In this document: positions 38,430 to 47,150 of the stretch, piece by piece | How the letters are laid out: each line of letters starts with the position of its first letter | Numbering within the stretch: position 1 is the first letter of the stretch | From: Flexibacter flexilis DSM 6793 | Lineage (GTDB): Bacteria; Bacteroidota; Bacteroidia; Cytophagales; Flexibacteraceae | Reading direction: 5' to 3' | DNA length: 64,000 nt | Assembly: GCF_900112255.1 (NCBI RefSeq) | Contig: NZ_FOLE01000003.1 | Coordinates: forward strand, 265,522-329,521 | Notes under the pieces: generated by a model | What the model saw: the letters and a program-made list of their open reading frames with translations, nothing else | Told to the model about the DNA's origin: nothing | The model's database searches: none | Position numbers and translations under genes: made by a program

Positions 38430-38708
38430 TTAAAGGATAGCAAAAATATCAGACTCGCGCATGATGAGGTATTCGCCACCTTCTACGCTGATTTCAGTAC
38501 CAGCATATTTGCCATACAATACCGTATCGCCCACTTTTACTGTCAATGGCTCGTCTTTTTTGCCTGCGCCCACTGCCACTACTTCGCCACGTTGTGGTTT
38601 TTCTTTGGCTGTGTCAGGGATGAAAAGACCAGAGGCTGTTTTTTCTTCGGCTGGAGCTGGTTTTACCAAAACTCTGTCTGCCAACGGTTTGATACTCAAG
38701 TTTGACAT
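38430..38708 (-). CDS. groS: Co-chaperonin GroES, 10 kDa
   Basis: A 92-residue lid protein of the GroEL chamber. It has [42 protein letters not shown], including the mobile loop, and ends [10 protein letters not shown]. The ATG at 38706-38708 is chosen: the frame is open upstream but the extra residues do not match GroES. No CIRCE operator (TTAGCACTC-N9-GAGTGCTAA) is present upstream, so heat control must use another route. Confidence 0.97.
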   Translation of the reverse strand: MSNLSIKPLADRVLVKPAPAEEKTASGLFIPDTAKEKPQRGEVVAVGAGKKDEPLTVKVGDTVLYGKYAGTEISVEGGEYLIMRESDIFAIL

Positions 38709-38955
38709 TGTTGTTATAATTTTTTTAATTTTTGGGAAAGTTAAAAACAAATGAAGCGAGCAAGCCACACACAAAGTAGGCTTTGCACAGCCAAGCCTCT
38801 GCATTAGTTGTGCCAAAGTGTGCGCACTCTGCCAAGTTTGCAGGTTTTACCCTCATAACCATCATTCTTTAGGCATTGAAAATCAGCAATAAATCTTACG
38901 CATTGGCAATGGCAGACAGCCTCTGCCCAATACTTCTTTTAAAACAAGAAAAACA

Positions 38956-38988
38956 GACAATTTGTCCGAAAAAGTGACATTTGTGTCA
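38956..38988. promoter_or_regulatory. Two adjacent inverted repeats, possible operator
   Basis: GACAATTTGTC (38956-38966) and TGACATTTGTGTCA (38975-38988) lie 8 bp apart and about 30 bp before the -7 box of the Fe-S carrier gene. Both are dyads of the kind bound by dimeric regulators. No regulator can be named. Confidence 0.4.
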
Positions 38989-39017
38989 GGGTTTCAGTTT
39001 TTTTGAATACAATCCAT

Positions 39018-39025
39018 TACTTTTG
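39018..39025 (+). promoter_or_regulatory. -7 element of the A-type carrier gene
   Basis: TACTTTTG, a full TAnnTTTG match; no TTTG at the usual -33 spacing, which would fit an activated promoter. Start about 39032, leader about 80 nt. Confidence 0.55.
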
Positions 39026-39113
39026 TACTTGTCCGAGTAGCCGAACTTTTCGCAAAGCATTGGCGTTTGGATAGCAGAAACGTAATAGACTCAAAACATT
39101 ACTCAGCACGACA

Positions 39114-39440
39114 ATGATTAACATCACAGATAAAGCCAAAGATAAAATCATCGAATTGCGCAGCCAAGAAGGGCGTGGCGCAAGTTATAGTATTCGGGTG
39201 TCCGTAAAAGGTGGCGGCTGTTCGGGGCTAATGTACGATTTGGCCTTTGATAATGAAGTGGCCGCAACCGACCAAGTAATTGAAGATAAAGGAATTGAGA
39301 TTCGTGTGGACAAGAAAAGCGTGTTGTACCTTATTGGCACGACGCTCGACTATTCCGACGGACTCAACGGCAAAGGTTTTCAGTTCATCAACCCCAACGC
39401 GACACGCACTTGCGGTTGTGGCGAGAGCTTCGCTGTATAA
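39114..39440 (+). CDS. A-type iron-sulfur cluster carrier (IscA/ErpA/SufA family)
   Basis: A 108-residue protein that carries or transfers Fe-S clusters. The three cluster cysteines are Cys36 (GGGCSGL), Cys100 and Cys102 (TCGCGESF), exactly the family pattern. No isc or suf gene is adjacent. It is followed by its own terminator. Confidence 0.95.
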   Translation: MINITDKAKDKIIELRSQEGRGASYSIRVSVKGGGCSGLMYDLAFDNEVAATDQVIEDKGIEIRVDKKSVLYLIGTTLDYSDGLNGKGFQFINPNATRTCGCGESFAV

Positions 39441-39463
39441 TCTTTTTATACAATAACATTCTT

Positions 39464-39512
39464 TTGCAAACGCTACGGACTGCGCAAGTCTGTGGCGTTT
39501 TTTGTTTATCTT
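39464..39512 (+). terminator. Intrinsic terminator of the A-type carrier gene
   Basis: AAACGC pairs with GCGTTT and the inner GGACT with AGTCT, forming a long stem around GCGCA, followed by a T-tract. Confidence 0.82.
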
Positions 39513-39548
39513 CACGTTTTCTTCTAACAAGCAAAAAACTGTAAACGA

Positions 39549-40586
39549 TTGGCACGCCTCAGCCCCCAACAGACCCAACGTCTCAGCGATTTTCGGACGA
39601 ATGCCGCGCCGCTTCTTGGCCCTGAAAGCGTGGGAATCGTGCCGACGAATGCTTGCAACCTGAATTGTATTACGTGTTGGAGCTACTCGCCCTTGCTCAA
39701 CGTCCGACCCAATACGCAATGGAAACGCAAACAACTTGATTGGCCAGTGTTGCGGCAGTTGCTCGACGACTTGGCGGCACTGCAAACCCAACGCATCATC
39801 CTGACGGGTGGTGGTGACCCGCTGGTTTATCCGCAATTTGATGAGACCGTGCGCCACGCCAAAAACTTGGGGCTAAAAGTAACGCTGATTTCTAACCTGA
39901 CGCTTATCAAAGATTTAGATACTTTTTTGAGTTTGGGAATAGACACGATTCAGGCCAATTTCTCGGCCGCCGACGCGCAGAGTTATGTGGCTTTTCACCC
40001 CAACCGTAAGGCTTCGGACTACGAGCATTTTCTTCATAAAATCCAAAAAATAGCGGCTTGCACTCCAGACCTAAAGCTCGTGTGCGTCATTTGCCAAACC
40101 AACGCGCATTTGCTGGCGCAGATGCTGGAACTTGCTGCGAGTTTTGGCACAAAAATTCAGTTTAAACTCATGAGCATCGGCGACGGCACGGAGCAAGTAG
40201 CCATTACGCCCACGCAACACACCCAACTTTTGGAACAAGAAACGGCGGTTTTGGCTTTGGCCGAGCGGCTTGGCGTACAGACGAATCTAACGTTTTTTTA
40301 TCAGCAATTGCGCGGCGAGTCGGCCACGAGTTTCCCGATAGAAGCGATTGGTTGTTTTGTAGGATATTGGTATTCAAGAGTTTGGGCAGACGGAAGCGTA
40401 CATTTTTGTTGTAACCCCGAAAGCAGTTTGGCGGTGGGGAGTTTGCACGAAAACTCATTTTTAGAACTTTGGCAAGGCGAAAAGTACGCAGAATTGCGCC
40501 AGAAACTACACGGCGGCCAGTTGGTAAATGGCTGCGACCGTTGCGGCAAATTTGATTTGAATTGTAAGCTCCAAAAGCAGATTTAG
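39549..40586 (+). CDS. Radical SAM protein with SPASM-like C-terminus
   Basis: A 345-residue protein. Cys36-x3-Cys40-x2-Cys43 (ACNLNCITCW) binds the catalytic 4Fe-4S cluster; ILTGGGDPLVYP matches the GGE-like SAM-binding strand (here GGGDP). The C-terminal part (GSVHFCCNPES, GNLHENSFLELW-like GSLHENSFLELW, GCDRCGKFDLNC) resembles a SPASM/twitch domain that binds auxiliary clusters. Such enzymes often modify peptides or proteins. No short precursor peptide gene is seen nearby. The start is a TTG at 39549, the first start codon after an in-frame stop; no ATG would keep the cluster motif. Confidence 0.85.
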   Translation: MARLSPQQTQRLSDFRTNAAPLLGPESVGIVPTNACNLNCITCWSYSPLLNVRPNTQWKRKQLDWPVLRQLLDDLAALQTQRIILTGGGDPLVYPQFDETVRHAKNLGLKVTLISNLTLIKDLDTFLSLGIDTIQANFSAADAQSYVAFHPNRKASDYEHFLHKIQKIAACTPDLKLVCVICQTNAHLLAQMLELAASFGTKIQFKLMSIGDGTEQVAITPTQHTQLLEQETAVLALAERLGVQTNLTFFYQQLRGESATSFPIEAIGCFVGYWYSRVWADGSVHFCCNPESSLAVGSLHENSFLELWQGEKYAELRQKLHGGQLVNGCDRCGKFDLNCKLQKQI

Positions 40587-40928
40587 TGTTCGGCATTGTG
40601 GAACAATATCGAAATACTTGCTTTTTTATTACAAGAACTCTTTCTAAGGATTTTTATAGAACAAACGCTTTGTTATTGCCTATTCGCCGAGTAAAAGCAG
40701 TGTTTCAACGAAATATTGCTGCTTTTTTTTGTTTTTTGAACTGATTTTTTGCAGAAAAATAAGATACATTACGTGGCGCGTATTGAGAAGCAAACATTTG
40801 CATTGTCTTTATAACTAACTTGTTGATGTTATAGGATTCAGAGCATTATTATACAAAACATTTTCACCAGCGAACTCGATTCCTTTTTCATTAATTACTG
40901 ATTTTACTACATTATTATTCTTGTATTT
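40587..40928. other. Intergenic region, 342 bp
   Basis: It contains the terminator at 40693-40732. The rest is AT-rich, with no ORF or structured RNA that I can recognise. Confidence 0.6.
40693..40732 (+). terminator. Intrinsic terminator
   Basis: AAAGCAG pairs with CTGCTTT, with an inner TTTC/GAAA stem, followed by eight T. It may end the radical SAM transcript, 107 bp downstream of its stop. Confidence 0.75.
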
Positions 40929-41360
40929 ATGACGACTAAAAAGCAAAATGCCATCCTTTGGGCTTCACAAGTTACCGCTTCGGTGATACTGTTGCAGGTG
41001 GTCGTATTAAAATTGTTGGCAGTACCAGAAGCCGTATTCTTATTTGATAAATTAGGGTTAGAACCTGCGGGGCGTATCGGTTCGGGCGCATTAGAGTTAA
41101 TCGCCGCGATTTGCTTGCTCAGTTCCAGACTTTCTGTTATTGGTGCATTAATTTCTTTGAGCGTAATGCTTGCGGCTATTTATGCGCATATAACCAAACT
41201 CGGCATCGTATTGATGGACTCACAACTTCAGCTCAACGATGGTGGAAGTTTGTTCGCTTTGTCGGTTACAGTAGCAGTTTGCAGTGTTATTACGATTATA
41301 TTAAGAAAAAAAGTAATAGATTTTTCTTCTCCTATTGTAGGGAAGCAAAAGTTAGCTTAA
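40929..41360 (+). CDS. DoxX-like membrane protein
   Basis: A 143-residue integral membrane protein with four hydrophobic segments (about 12-30, 50-68, 72-92 and 112-128). The pattern VLKLLAVPEAVFLFDKLGLEP and GALELIAAICLL resembles the DoxX family, whose members are small membrane proteins linked to redox or metabolite handling. No partner gene is adjacent. It is followed by a strong terminator. Confidence 0.8.
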   Translation: MTTKKQNAILWASQVTASVILLQVVVLKLLAVPEAVFLFDKLGLEPAGRIGSGALELIAAICLLSSRLSVIGALISLSVMLAAIYAHITKLGIVLMDSQLQLNDGGSLFALSVTVAVCSVITIILRKKVIDFSSPIVGKQKLA

Positions 41361-41417
41361 AACACATATTCTAATTGTTGCAATCGAGTGTGTACCTTGT
41401 TGCAAGAGGTGCTCTTG

Positions 41418-41448
41418 GCCAACAGCAAATACTGCTGTTGGCTTTTTT
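41418..41448 (+). terminator. Intrinsic terminator of the DoxX-like gene
   Basis: GCCAACAGCA (41418-41427) and TGCTGTTGGC (41433-41442), a perfect 10-bp stem with a 5-nt loop and six T. Confidence 0.95.
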
Positions 41449-41480
41449 ATTTTCCTTACAAGCAAATTACATTCGTGGGG

Positions 41481-41507
41481 TTGCTTTGCTCTAAAGCATT
41501 ATCTTTG
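41481..41507 (+). promoter_or_regulatory. Promoter of the amylase gene
   Basis: TTG at 41481-41483, a 16-nt spacer and TATCTTTG at 41500-41507. The ATG follows 17 nt later, so the leader is very short. Confidence 0.6.
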
Positions 41508-41524
41508 GGCAAACTATATACCCT

Positions 41525-43759
41525 ATGAAACTTTCATTTCTTCAAACAAAAAAACTGATAACCAGTGTGTTATTAGCCATTTCGGGCGTGTCTATGGCAC
41601 AGAGTCCCGTCAGTATCCAACCTGCTACATTTAGTCCCGACGACAGCATTACCATCACTTACGATGCGTCTAAAGGCAATGCCGCACTTGCCAACTACAG
41701 CGGCGATGTGTATATGTACGGCGGAGTGATTACCAGTCAAAGTGCTTTCGCGACCCAATGGCAACACACCACGCCAGCGAGTTGGAGCAGCTACCCAGCC
41801 GCCACCAAGCTCACGAGTTTGGGCAACAATTTGTATCGTATCAAAATCGTGCCGCGCAACTATTACAGCATGGGAGCAACCGAAACGCTTCGTAGTTTGG
41901 TGTGTTTGTTCCGCAACAGTAGCGGCACTATTGTAGGCCGCGAAGTGGGCGGTGCAGATATTTATTATCAATTGCCCAACCCATTCGGCAACAATATGTA
42001 TTGGTGGAATGATGTTACTTTCTATCAAATTTTTGTGCGCAGCTTCAAAGATAGCAACGGCGACGGTATTGGCGATTTTCAGGGAATTATCAGCAAATTG
42101 GGTTATTTGCAGGATTTGGGCGTAAAAGCCATTTGGTTGATGCCGATTCACCCTTCGCCGAGCTATCACGGCTACGACGTAAACAATTACAAGGCCGTAA
42201 ATCCACAATACGGCACGATGCAGGATTTTAGAGCTCTCGTAGATTCGGCGCATAATCGTGGTATCAAAATCGTGATTGACTGGGTCGTCAATCATACGTC
42301 CACACAACACCCTTGGTTTGTGCAATCTGCGGCAAACAATCCGCAATACAGCAATTTTTATCGTTGGTCACCGACAGCACCTACTTATCTGGGGCCTTGG
42401 GGACAAAGTGTTTGGGCTTACAATAATGTTCGCGCTCAATATTATTACTCAATATTTTGGTCAGGAATGCCTGATTTGAATTATCAGACGCCAGCGGTAA
42501 AAGACAGTATTTTTAGTGCGGCTAAATTCTGGCTTCAGAGTACCAATATCGACGGTTTCCGCTGCGATGGAGCGATGTACATTGCCGAAGATGGTTCTAA
42601 TCTCATGAACATTCCAGCCAATCACACGTATTGGAGCGATTTTAAAAATTATTACAAAAGCATCAATCCGAATGCGATGAGCGTGGGCGAAATCTGGACA
42701 AACTCCAGTACAGTAGCCAGTTACAACAACGAATTAGATTTTTGTTTTGAATTTGATTTGGCCGAAAATATTCTGAATGCGGTCAATTCGGGCAGCGTGG
42801 CCAACCTCAAAAACCAAATCGAAGCCGTGCAGTTTTTGTATGCCAATTCGCAATACGGAACGTTTCTGACCAACCACGACCAAAACCGCGTGATTGATGT
42901 GTTGGGCGGAAACCGCGAAAAAGCCAAAGCCGCCGCAGGTATTTTGTTTACCTTGTCAGGAGTGCCGTTTGTGTATTATGGCGAAGAAGTAAGCATGAAA
43001 GGTAGCAAGCCAGATGAAAACATCCGTCTGCCGATGCAATGGACGAATGGCACAAACGCAGGTTTCACGACGGGAACGCCTTGGCGCGCGCTCAACAACG
43101 ACGCGAGCACGTACAACGTGCAGACCTTGGCCGCCGACCCTAATTCGATTTATAATCTGTACAAAAAATTGATTGCGTTGCGCAACCAAGAAGCGGCTTT
43201 GCGCAAAGGTTCGTACCAAACCGTAAGCAATAGTACCAGTTCGGTGATTTCGTATGTGCGCAAGTTGGGCAACGATTATTTGTTGGTGCTTACCAACGCT
43301 TCGGCCAATCCCGTAAATACCATGACCGTGAATTTGGCGACAACAGGCATTAGCAGCCAAGCCACTACCACTTGGACGGAGCTACTCTCGGACAGCACAC
43401 AAAACTACACGCTGAACAGTACGCAAGTGCTTTCGGGTGTGCGTTTGGGCGCGTACCAAACCAAGGTGTTTAAGTTACAGAATTTTGTGTCGGTGAGCGA
43501 AGAAACCAGCTTGCCAACGCATTGGCAACTGTGGCCAAACCCGAACAACGGTGTTTTTTACCTGAAAAATACGGCGATGGCCAACGAAGCCAAAGCCACC
43601 GTACAACTTTACGACACGACGGGCAAAGTGTTGCATTCGCAGGCGCATGCGCTACAAAATGGACAAATGCAACTCAATATCAGTCATTTGCCGAGTGCGG
43701 TGTATATCCTCAAAATCACGACCAAAAAGCAAAGCTCGACTTTGCGTGTGATTAAGTAA
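41525..43759 (+). CDS. Secreted GH13 alpha-amylase with T9SS sorting domain
   Basis: A 744-residue exported enzyme that cuts alpha-1,4 glucans. Signal peptide 1-25 (VSMAQ); N-terminal beta domain to ~155; GH13 barrel ~160-570 with DWVVNH (region I), GFRCDGA with nucleophile Asp348, GEIW with acid/base Glu389, and TNHDQNR with Asp452; a C-terminal beta domain; and a type IX sorting domain (QLWPNPNNGVFYL, DTTGK, AVYILKI). Cell-surface or released starch degradation is the expected role. The SusC/SusD pair 23 kb away is not obviously linked to it. Confidence 0.95.
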   Translation: MKLSFLQTKKLITSVLLAISGVSMAQSPVSIQPATFSPDDSITITYDASKGNAALANYSGDVYMYGGVITSQSAFATQWQHTTPASWSSYPAATKLTSLGNNLYRIKIVPRNYYSMGATETLRSLVCLFRNSSGTIVGREVGGADIYYQLPNPFGNNMYWWNDVTFYQIFVRSFKDSNGDGIGDFQGIISKLGYLQDLGVKAIWLMPIHPSPSYHGYDVNNYKAVNPQYGTMQDFRALVDSAHNRGIKIVIDWVVNHTSTQHPWFVQSAANNPQYSNFYRWSPTAPTYLGPWGQSVWAYNNVRAQYYYSIFWSGMPDLNYQTPAVKDSIFSAAKFWLQSTNIDGFRCDGAMYIAEDGSNLMNIPANHTYWSDFKNYYKSINPNAMSVGEIWTNSSTVASYNNELDFCFEFDLAENILNAVNSGSVANLKNQIEAVQFLYANSQYGTFLTNHDQNRVIDVLGGNREKAKAAAGILFTLSGVPFVYYGEEVSMKGSKPDENIRLPMQWTNGTNAGFTTGTPWRALNNDASTYNVQTLAADPNSIYNLYKKLIALRNQEAALRKGSYQTVSNSTSSVISYVRKLGNDYLLVLTNASANPVNTMTVNLATTGISSQATTTWTELLSDSTQNYTLNSTQVLSGVRLGAYQTKVFKLQNFVSVSEETSLPTHWQLWPNPNNGVFYLKNTAMANEAKATVQLYDTTGKVLHSQAHALQNGQMQLNISHLPSAVYILKITTKKQSSTLRVIK

Positions 43760-43774
43760 TTTTTGATTACCTAC

Positions 43775-43823
43775 AAATCGAGTTGGGCCTCCAAAATTAG
43801 ATTTTGGAGGCCCAACTCGATTT
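43775..43823. terminator. Bidirectional terminator with perfect 22-bp stem
   Basis: Bases 43775-43796 are perfectly complementary to 43802-43823, with a 5-nt loop. It serves both the amylase and the convergent unknown gene, whose stop codon it touches. Confidence 0.95.
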
Positions 43824-44614
43824 TATTTTAGCTTTCGGAGATAATCAAAATATGCTCTAATAGATGCAGGAACTTCTTTGTCATGCTCTGCTTCTGTAAT
43901 GTGAAAAGCATGAAAAGTGTTTTGTGTTACGTTGTCTTTAGGAAAAATTATATATGTATTGCGTTCTTTATCAAAGTAATAATGAAATTTTTCCTTTTCC
44001 CTTTTATCAAAAATTGCTGAATTTAATAGAGATTGAGCCTCAATATCAGATGCTAATAATTGAGAAACTTTATACCCGTTATTAGATGAATGAGCAGGCG
44101 TATTATTATTTCCATGTTTCTTATGAAAGTGATATATTCTTTCGGGTAATTTAGAAATAATATATTTCCAAACCTCTTCGGCAGAGTTGGAAATTTTAAT
44201 ATCAATTGCCCAAAATTCTTTATCAGATTTTATAACTAACACTTTTTTTTCTTCATTTAATGTAGGTGATAGAATGATGATATTATTCTGTATGATATTT
44301 TCCTCTGAAATGCCTATATTAAAATGTGTTATAGATGATTGCTCTTTGTTATAAACAATATCAAATAGATGTAGCGAAGATTTGAGGGGTTTGAAATCTG
44401 TTTTAAAATTTATTAGATAATGTTCCTGACTTGTGGGAAAATATTTTTCTGACTTAATTAAGTCAAATAGTTGATTAAATGCAGTTTTGTTATAATAAGT
44501 ATCAGCACTTAACTGTCTGGGTATTTCAGTTAAAATACGAAAATCTTTGATATATCTTAATTCTATATCATCAAAGAAAGCGTCATGAATATAAAAGCAG
44601 AAGTTATGTTCCAT
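43823..44614 (-). CDS. Unknown protein, third gene of the DUF262-ATPase operon
   Basis: A 263-residue soluble protein I do not recognise. It has no signal peptide or membrane helix. The N-terminal 170 residues are mixed alpha/beta. The C-terminal 100 (KVSQLLASDIEAQSLLNSAIFD, KFHYYFDKERNTYIIFP, TFHAFHIT) look like a separate compact domain with several His, Asp and Glu residues, possibly an effector, but no known nuclease motif stands out. It starts 1 bp after the ATPase stop, so the two should be made together. The AT content is high, as in the other two genes of the operon. Confidence 0.7.
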   Translation of the reverse strand: MEHNFCFYIHDAFFDDIELRYIKDFRILTEIPRQLSADTYYNKTAFNQLFDLIKSEKYFPTSQEHYLINFKTDFKPLKSSLHLFDIVYNKEQSSITHFNIGISEENIIQNNIIILSPTLNEEKKVLVIKSDKEFWAIDIKISNSAEEVWKYIISKLPERIYHFHKKHGNNNTPAHSSNNGYKVSQLLASDIEAQSLLNSAIFDKREKEKFHYYFDKERNTYIIFPKDNVTQNTFHAFHITEAEHDKEVPASIRAYFDYLRKLK

Positions 44615-44615
44615 T

Positions 44616-45797
44616 TTAACTTATTAAATAACGGCTATCAATTCTTATTTGGTCAAAAAAACCTTTTGGAGCAAATCTAATTACGCCATCTTCTTCTACT
44701 TTTATTTCAGTAGAAATAGTACAATGTTCGCTTATATCTCTGTCAAACTGATATATTTTGATATTGTTTCTGTTTATTCCAGACCCATTTTCTTCGTTTT
44801 TCTTAGATTGAACTAAAACGCCATTAATAATATGGTCGGAATGTGTTTCGATAATAATTTGAATACCAGCCTGTGCTGCGATACAAATTAATTCACAAAG
44901 TCTTGAAATCCCGTTAGGATGTAAATGAGCTTCTGGGTTTTCAATTATAATTAAAGAGTCGGGCTTTGCTGAAAGAATAGCAACTAATATTGGGAGTGTA
45001 TAAGATAAGCCAAACCCAACATTTTTTGCATCAAAATTTAGTGTTTTTCCTACATGAGAATATTCTTTATCAAATGAATATTTTAGGGAATAACCAAGTT
45101 TTCCATTGTTTTCAATTACAGTATTTGCTCCATTAAATATATATTTTTCCCATAAAACTACTTGAGATAATAAATCATTATTTTTACTATCTCTTTTGCA
45201 TAACTCTTTGATTACTTCTTGGGTTTGATATTTATCAAGAAAGTGAACAAAATACTCTGCTTTGCCTTCTTTTTCAGATATTTGCTTGCGAATATCTACG
45301 ATTATATCATCTTTTTCATAAATATCTAATGGGCCACTACGTGCCGCACTAATATACTGAAAATGAGTATTAAATAAACTAAATTTACTGAATTGTGATT
45401 CGACTTCATGCAACTGAGAAAAGTTAATAACTGGATTAGCATTAGACTTCTCTGGATTTAATTTTATAAAAGATTTAGTTTTTTCATCTTCTGTTTTGGC
45501 TTCATAAAAAAAGTTTGTATCAAACCCTGAACTAAAACTAAGAGAACACTCAAAACCGTCTATATTACTCTCCTCATAAACTGCATCATTCACAGTGCCA
45601 ATTTTAACAGCATCAGATTTTAAATTGAGAATTTCAAATGATTTATCTTTTAAAAAAACATCTCTTAAAAGAAGTAATATTTGAATAATAGATGATTTTC
45701 CCACACCATTAGAGCCGCATAAAATGGTTAAATTACCGAACTCAATAGGTGTATTTTTGTGGGATTTAAAGTTTTTTAATATTATTTTTTTTAGCAT
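44616..45797 (-). CDS. AAA15/21-type ATPase (DUF3696-like, OLD/SMC-type head)
   Basis: A 393-residue ATPase with a bipartite ABC/SMC-type head. Walker A is GSNGVGKSS (28-36). The segment YISAARSGP matches the conserved region of DUF3696 proteins. Walker B is SLIIIENPEAHLHPNG with the Glu-Asn-Pro-Glu-Ala-His form, followed by ETHSDHIINGV, the switch-like motif. There is no TOPRIM domain, so it is not a full OLD nuclease. It overlaps the DUF262 gene by 32 nt. Such ATPases often act as sensors or regulators of a partner effector in phage defence. Confidence 0.85.
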   Translation of the reverse strand: MLKKIILKNFKSHKNTPIEFGNLTILCGSNGVGKSSIIQILLLLRDVFLKDKSFEILNLKSDAVKIGTVNDAVYEESNIDGFECSLSFSSGFDTNFFYEAKTEDEKTKSFIKLNPEKSNANPVINFSQLHEVESQFSKFSLFNTHFQYISAARSGPLDIYEKDDIIVDIRKQISEKEGKAEYFVHFLDKYQTQEVIKELCKRDSKNNDLLSQVVLWEKYIFNGANTVIENNGKLGYSLKYSFDKEYSHVGKTLNFDAKNVGFGLSYTLPILVAILSAKPDSLIIIENPEAHLHPNGISRLCELICIAAQAGIQIIIETHSDHIINGVLVQSKKNEENGSGINRNNIKIYQFDRDISEHCTISTEIKVEEDGVIRFAPKGFFDQIRIDSRYLIS

Positions 45798-46941
45798 ATA
45801 TAGATATAAATTTAGTAATAAAATCTCTAAACTCTTTATGTCTTATTTGTACACTTTCTTTCGTTGCTGTACCTGTGGTAATAGCAGCTCCAAATTTGCC
45901 ATTACTCCGCATAAATTCAATAAAACTATTTCTGAAATCTTCTCTACTATTTAGTAATATATTTTTATTTTCTAATTTAGAAAATACAGTAGATAGCACT
46001 TCAAAAATAGGTTTATTGATAGGTTTACGAGATTCTTTCATATTAACTCGTTTTCTAAAAGAATCTTCTCCAAAAATTTCAAATGATAATTCTAAAGCAT
46101 TTTTAAAGTTTTCTAAAATTTTATTTTGCTCAGTTTCATCTTCAGGAATAAGTTTGGTACCTGTGGTAATAAATCTATCCATATCAGGTTCGTAGGTTGT
46201 ATAATCTTGAAGATAAAAAGCAATAAATCTTGAAGCAAAATCTAAATCTTCTTGTCTTTTTGATTTAATAGAATTGCCAGTAACCTTATGAAATAGCTGT
46301 CCAATTTCGTTGTCTCGGCTAACCATTTTTTCTAAAAAATCAACTTTATATCCTTGAAATAAGGCTGTCCTAATTTCCTGCGGTTTGAGGGGAATATCTC
46401 CCTGATTAATTCTACTAAATATAGTATATTTTACTTCATCAGGAGTTCCTTTTCCAATCAAGTTAATGGTAACCTGATTAGAGTTAATACGTCGCTTAAT
46501 ATCTCTTGGTAAATCGTCCCAAGTTTTTTCATTATATTGGGATAAAAATTCTAAATTACATAATTTTAATTTCCCTTTATTTTTGGCAATCTCCCCTGTT
46601 CCTAACATAAAATGTTCTAAGGTACTCATGCGCTGAAGGCCATCTACGACAAACCACTTTCTGTCATCTGTTTCATCAAAATAAAACAAAGGGATTGGCA
46701 AATCGAGCATCAAAGATTCAATAAACCTACTTTTTTTGGTTGGACTCCAAAGATTGGGTAGGCGTTGATATTTAGGAATGAGGATTTGGTTGTCTTCCAG
46801 CAACTCAACTAACTGACCTATATTTCTTGGAACAATTTTGATGTTGATGTCTTCTGGATTAAACGGAATATTCGTAACAATATCCTCATTACCTTCCTCT
46901 TTTTCTATATCCGAATCGTCGTCTTGGTACTTTTCTGCCAT
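45766..46941 (-). CDS. DUF262 (GmrS-type ParB-like) protein
   Basis: A 391-residue protein. Residues ~40-270 are a DUF262 domain: IPKYQRLPNLWSPTKKSRFIESL, LPIPLFYF, VVDGLQRMSTL (Asp100-Gly-Leu-Gln-Arg104, a variant of the DGQQR nucleotide-binding motif) and FSRINQGDIPLKPQEIRTALF. DUF262 is the NTP-hydrolysing half of GmrSD restriction enzymes and of BrxU. The DUF1524 HNH nuclease that usually follows it is absent; the C-terminus (~290-391) is helical and unknown. First gene of an AT-rich three-gene operon with its own promoter. Confidence 0.87.
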   Translation of the reverse strand: MAEKYQDDDSDIEKEEGNEDIVTNIPFNPEDINIKIVPRNIGQLVELLEDNQILIPKYQRLPNLWSPTKKSRFIESLMLDLPIPLFYFDETDDRKWFVVDGLQRMSTLEHFMLGTGEIAKNKGKLKLCNLEFLSQYNEKTWDDLPRDIKRRINSNQVTINLIGKGTPDEVKYTIFSRINQGDIPLKPQEIRTALFQGYKVDFLEKMVSRDNEIGQLFHKVTGNSIKSKRQEDLDFASRFIAFYLQDYTTYEPDMDRFITTGTKLIPEDETEQNKILENFKNALELSFEIFGEDSFRKRVNMKESRKPINKPIFEVLSTVFSKLENKNILLNSREDFRNSFIEFMRSNGKFGAAITTGTATKESVQIRHKEFRDFITKFISIYAKKNNIKKL

Positions 46942-46967
46942 GTTGCGTTTGAATCATTGTATTTTGA

Positions 46968-46998
46968 CAAAAATACATACAGTTATGCAGGTTTACAA
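46968..46998 (-). promoter_or_regulatory. Promoter of the DUF262 operon
   Basis: On the minus strand, TTG (46998-46996), a 20-nt spacer and TATTTTTG (46975-46968). The leader would be about 20 nt. Confidence 0.72.
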
Positions 46999-47119
46999 TA
47001 TCATTTAAACATCGAAACATTTGGTTATTACCCACCCTGTCCCAAATAATCACCTTCTCTTAACATTATAATAACACGGTACGCCCCTTGTCCTATTTTT
47101 ATTTACACCCCGATAAGCC

Positions 47120-47127
47120 TATCTTTG
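47120..47127 (+). promoter_or_regulatory. -7 element of the TlpA-like gene
   Basis: TATCTTTG, a full TAnnTTTG match, 23 bp before the ATG; no good -33 box at standard spacing. Confidence 0.5.
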
Positions 47128-47150
47128 CGTAAACACAATTTTACTTTTCG

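Larger units (their letters stand above)
38709..39113. other. Divergent intergenic region, groES / A-type carrier
   Basis: This 405-bp spacer carries the promoters of two divergent genes. Seen in it: a GACAA-T-TTGTC inverted repeat at 38956-38966, a TGACA-TTTG-TGTCA repeat at 38975-38988, and a TACTTTTG -7 box at 39018-39025 pointing right. On the minus strand, a CCTACTTTGT sequence near 38773 could be a weak -7 box for groES. Confidence 0.6.

Noticed and set aside
38709..38900. CIRCE element upstream of groES
   Set aside because: The GTGTGCGCAC sequence near 38816 is a short palindrome only and does not match TTAGCACTC-N9-GAGTGCTAA.
44616..45797. OLD-family nuclease
   Set aside because: The ATPase head is present but there is no C-terminal TOPRIM domain.
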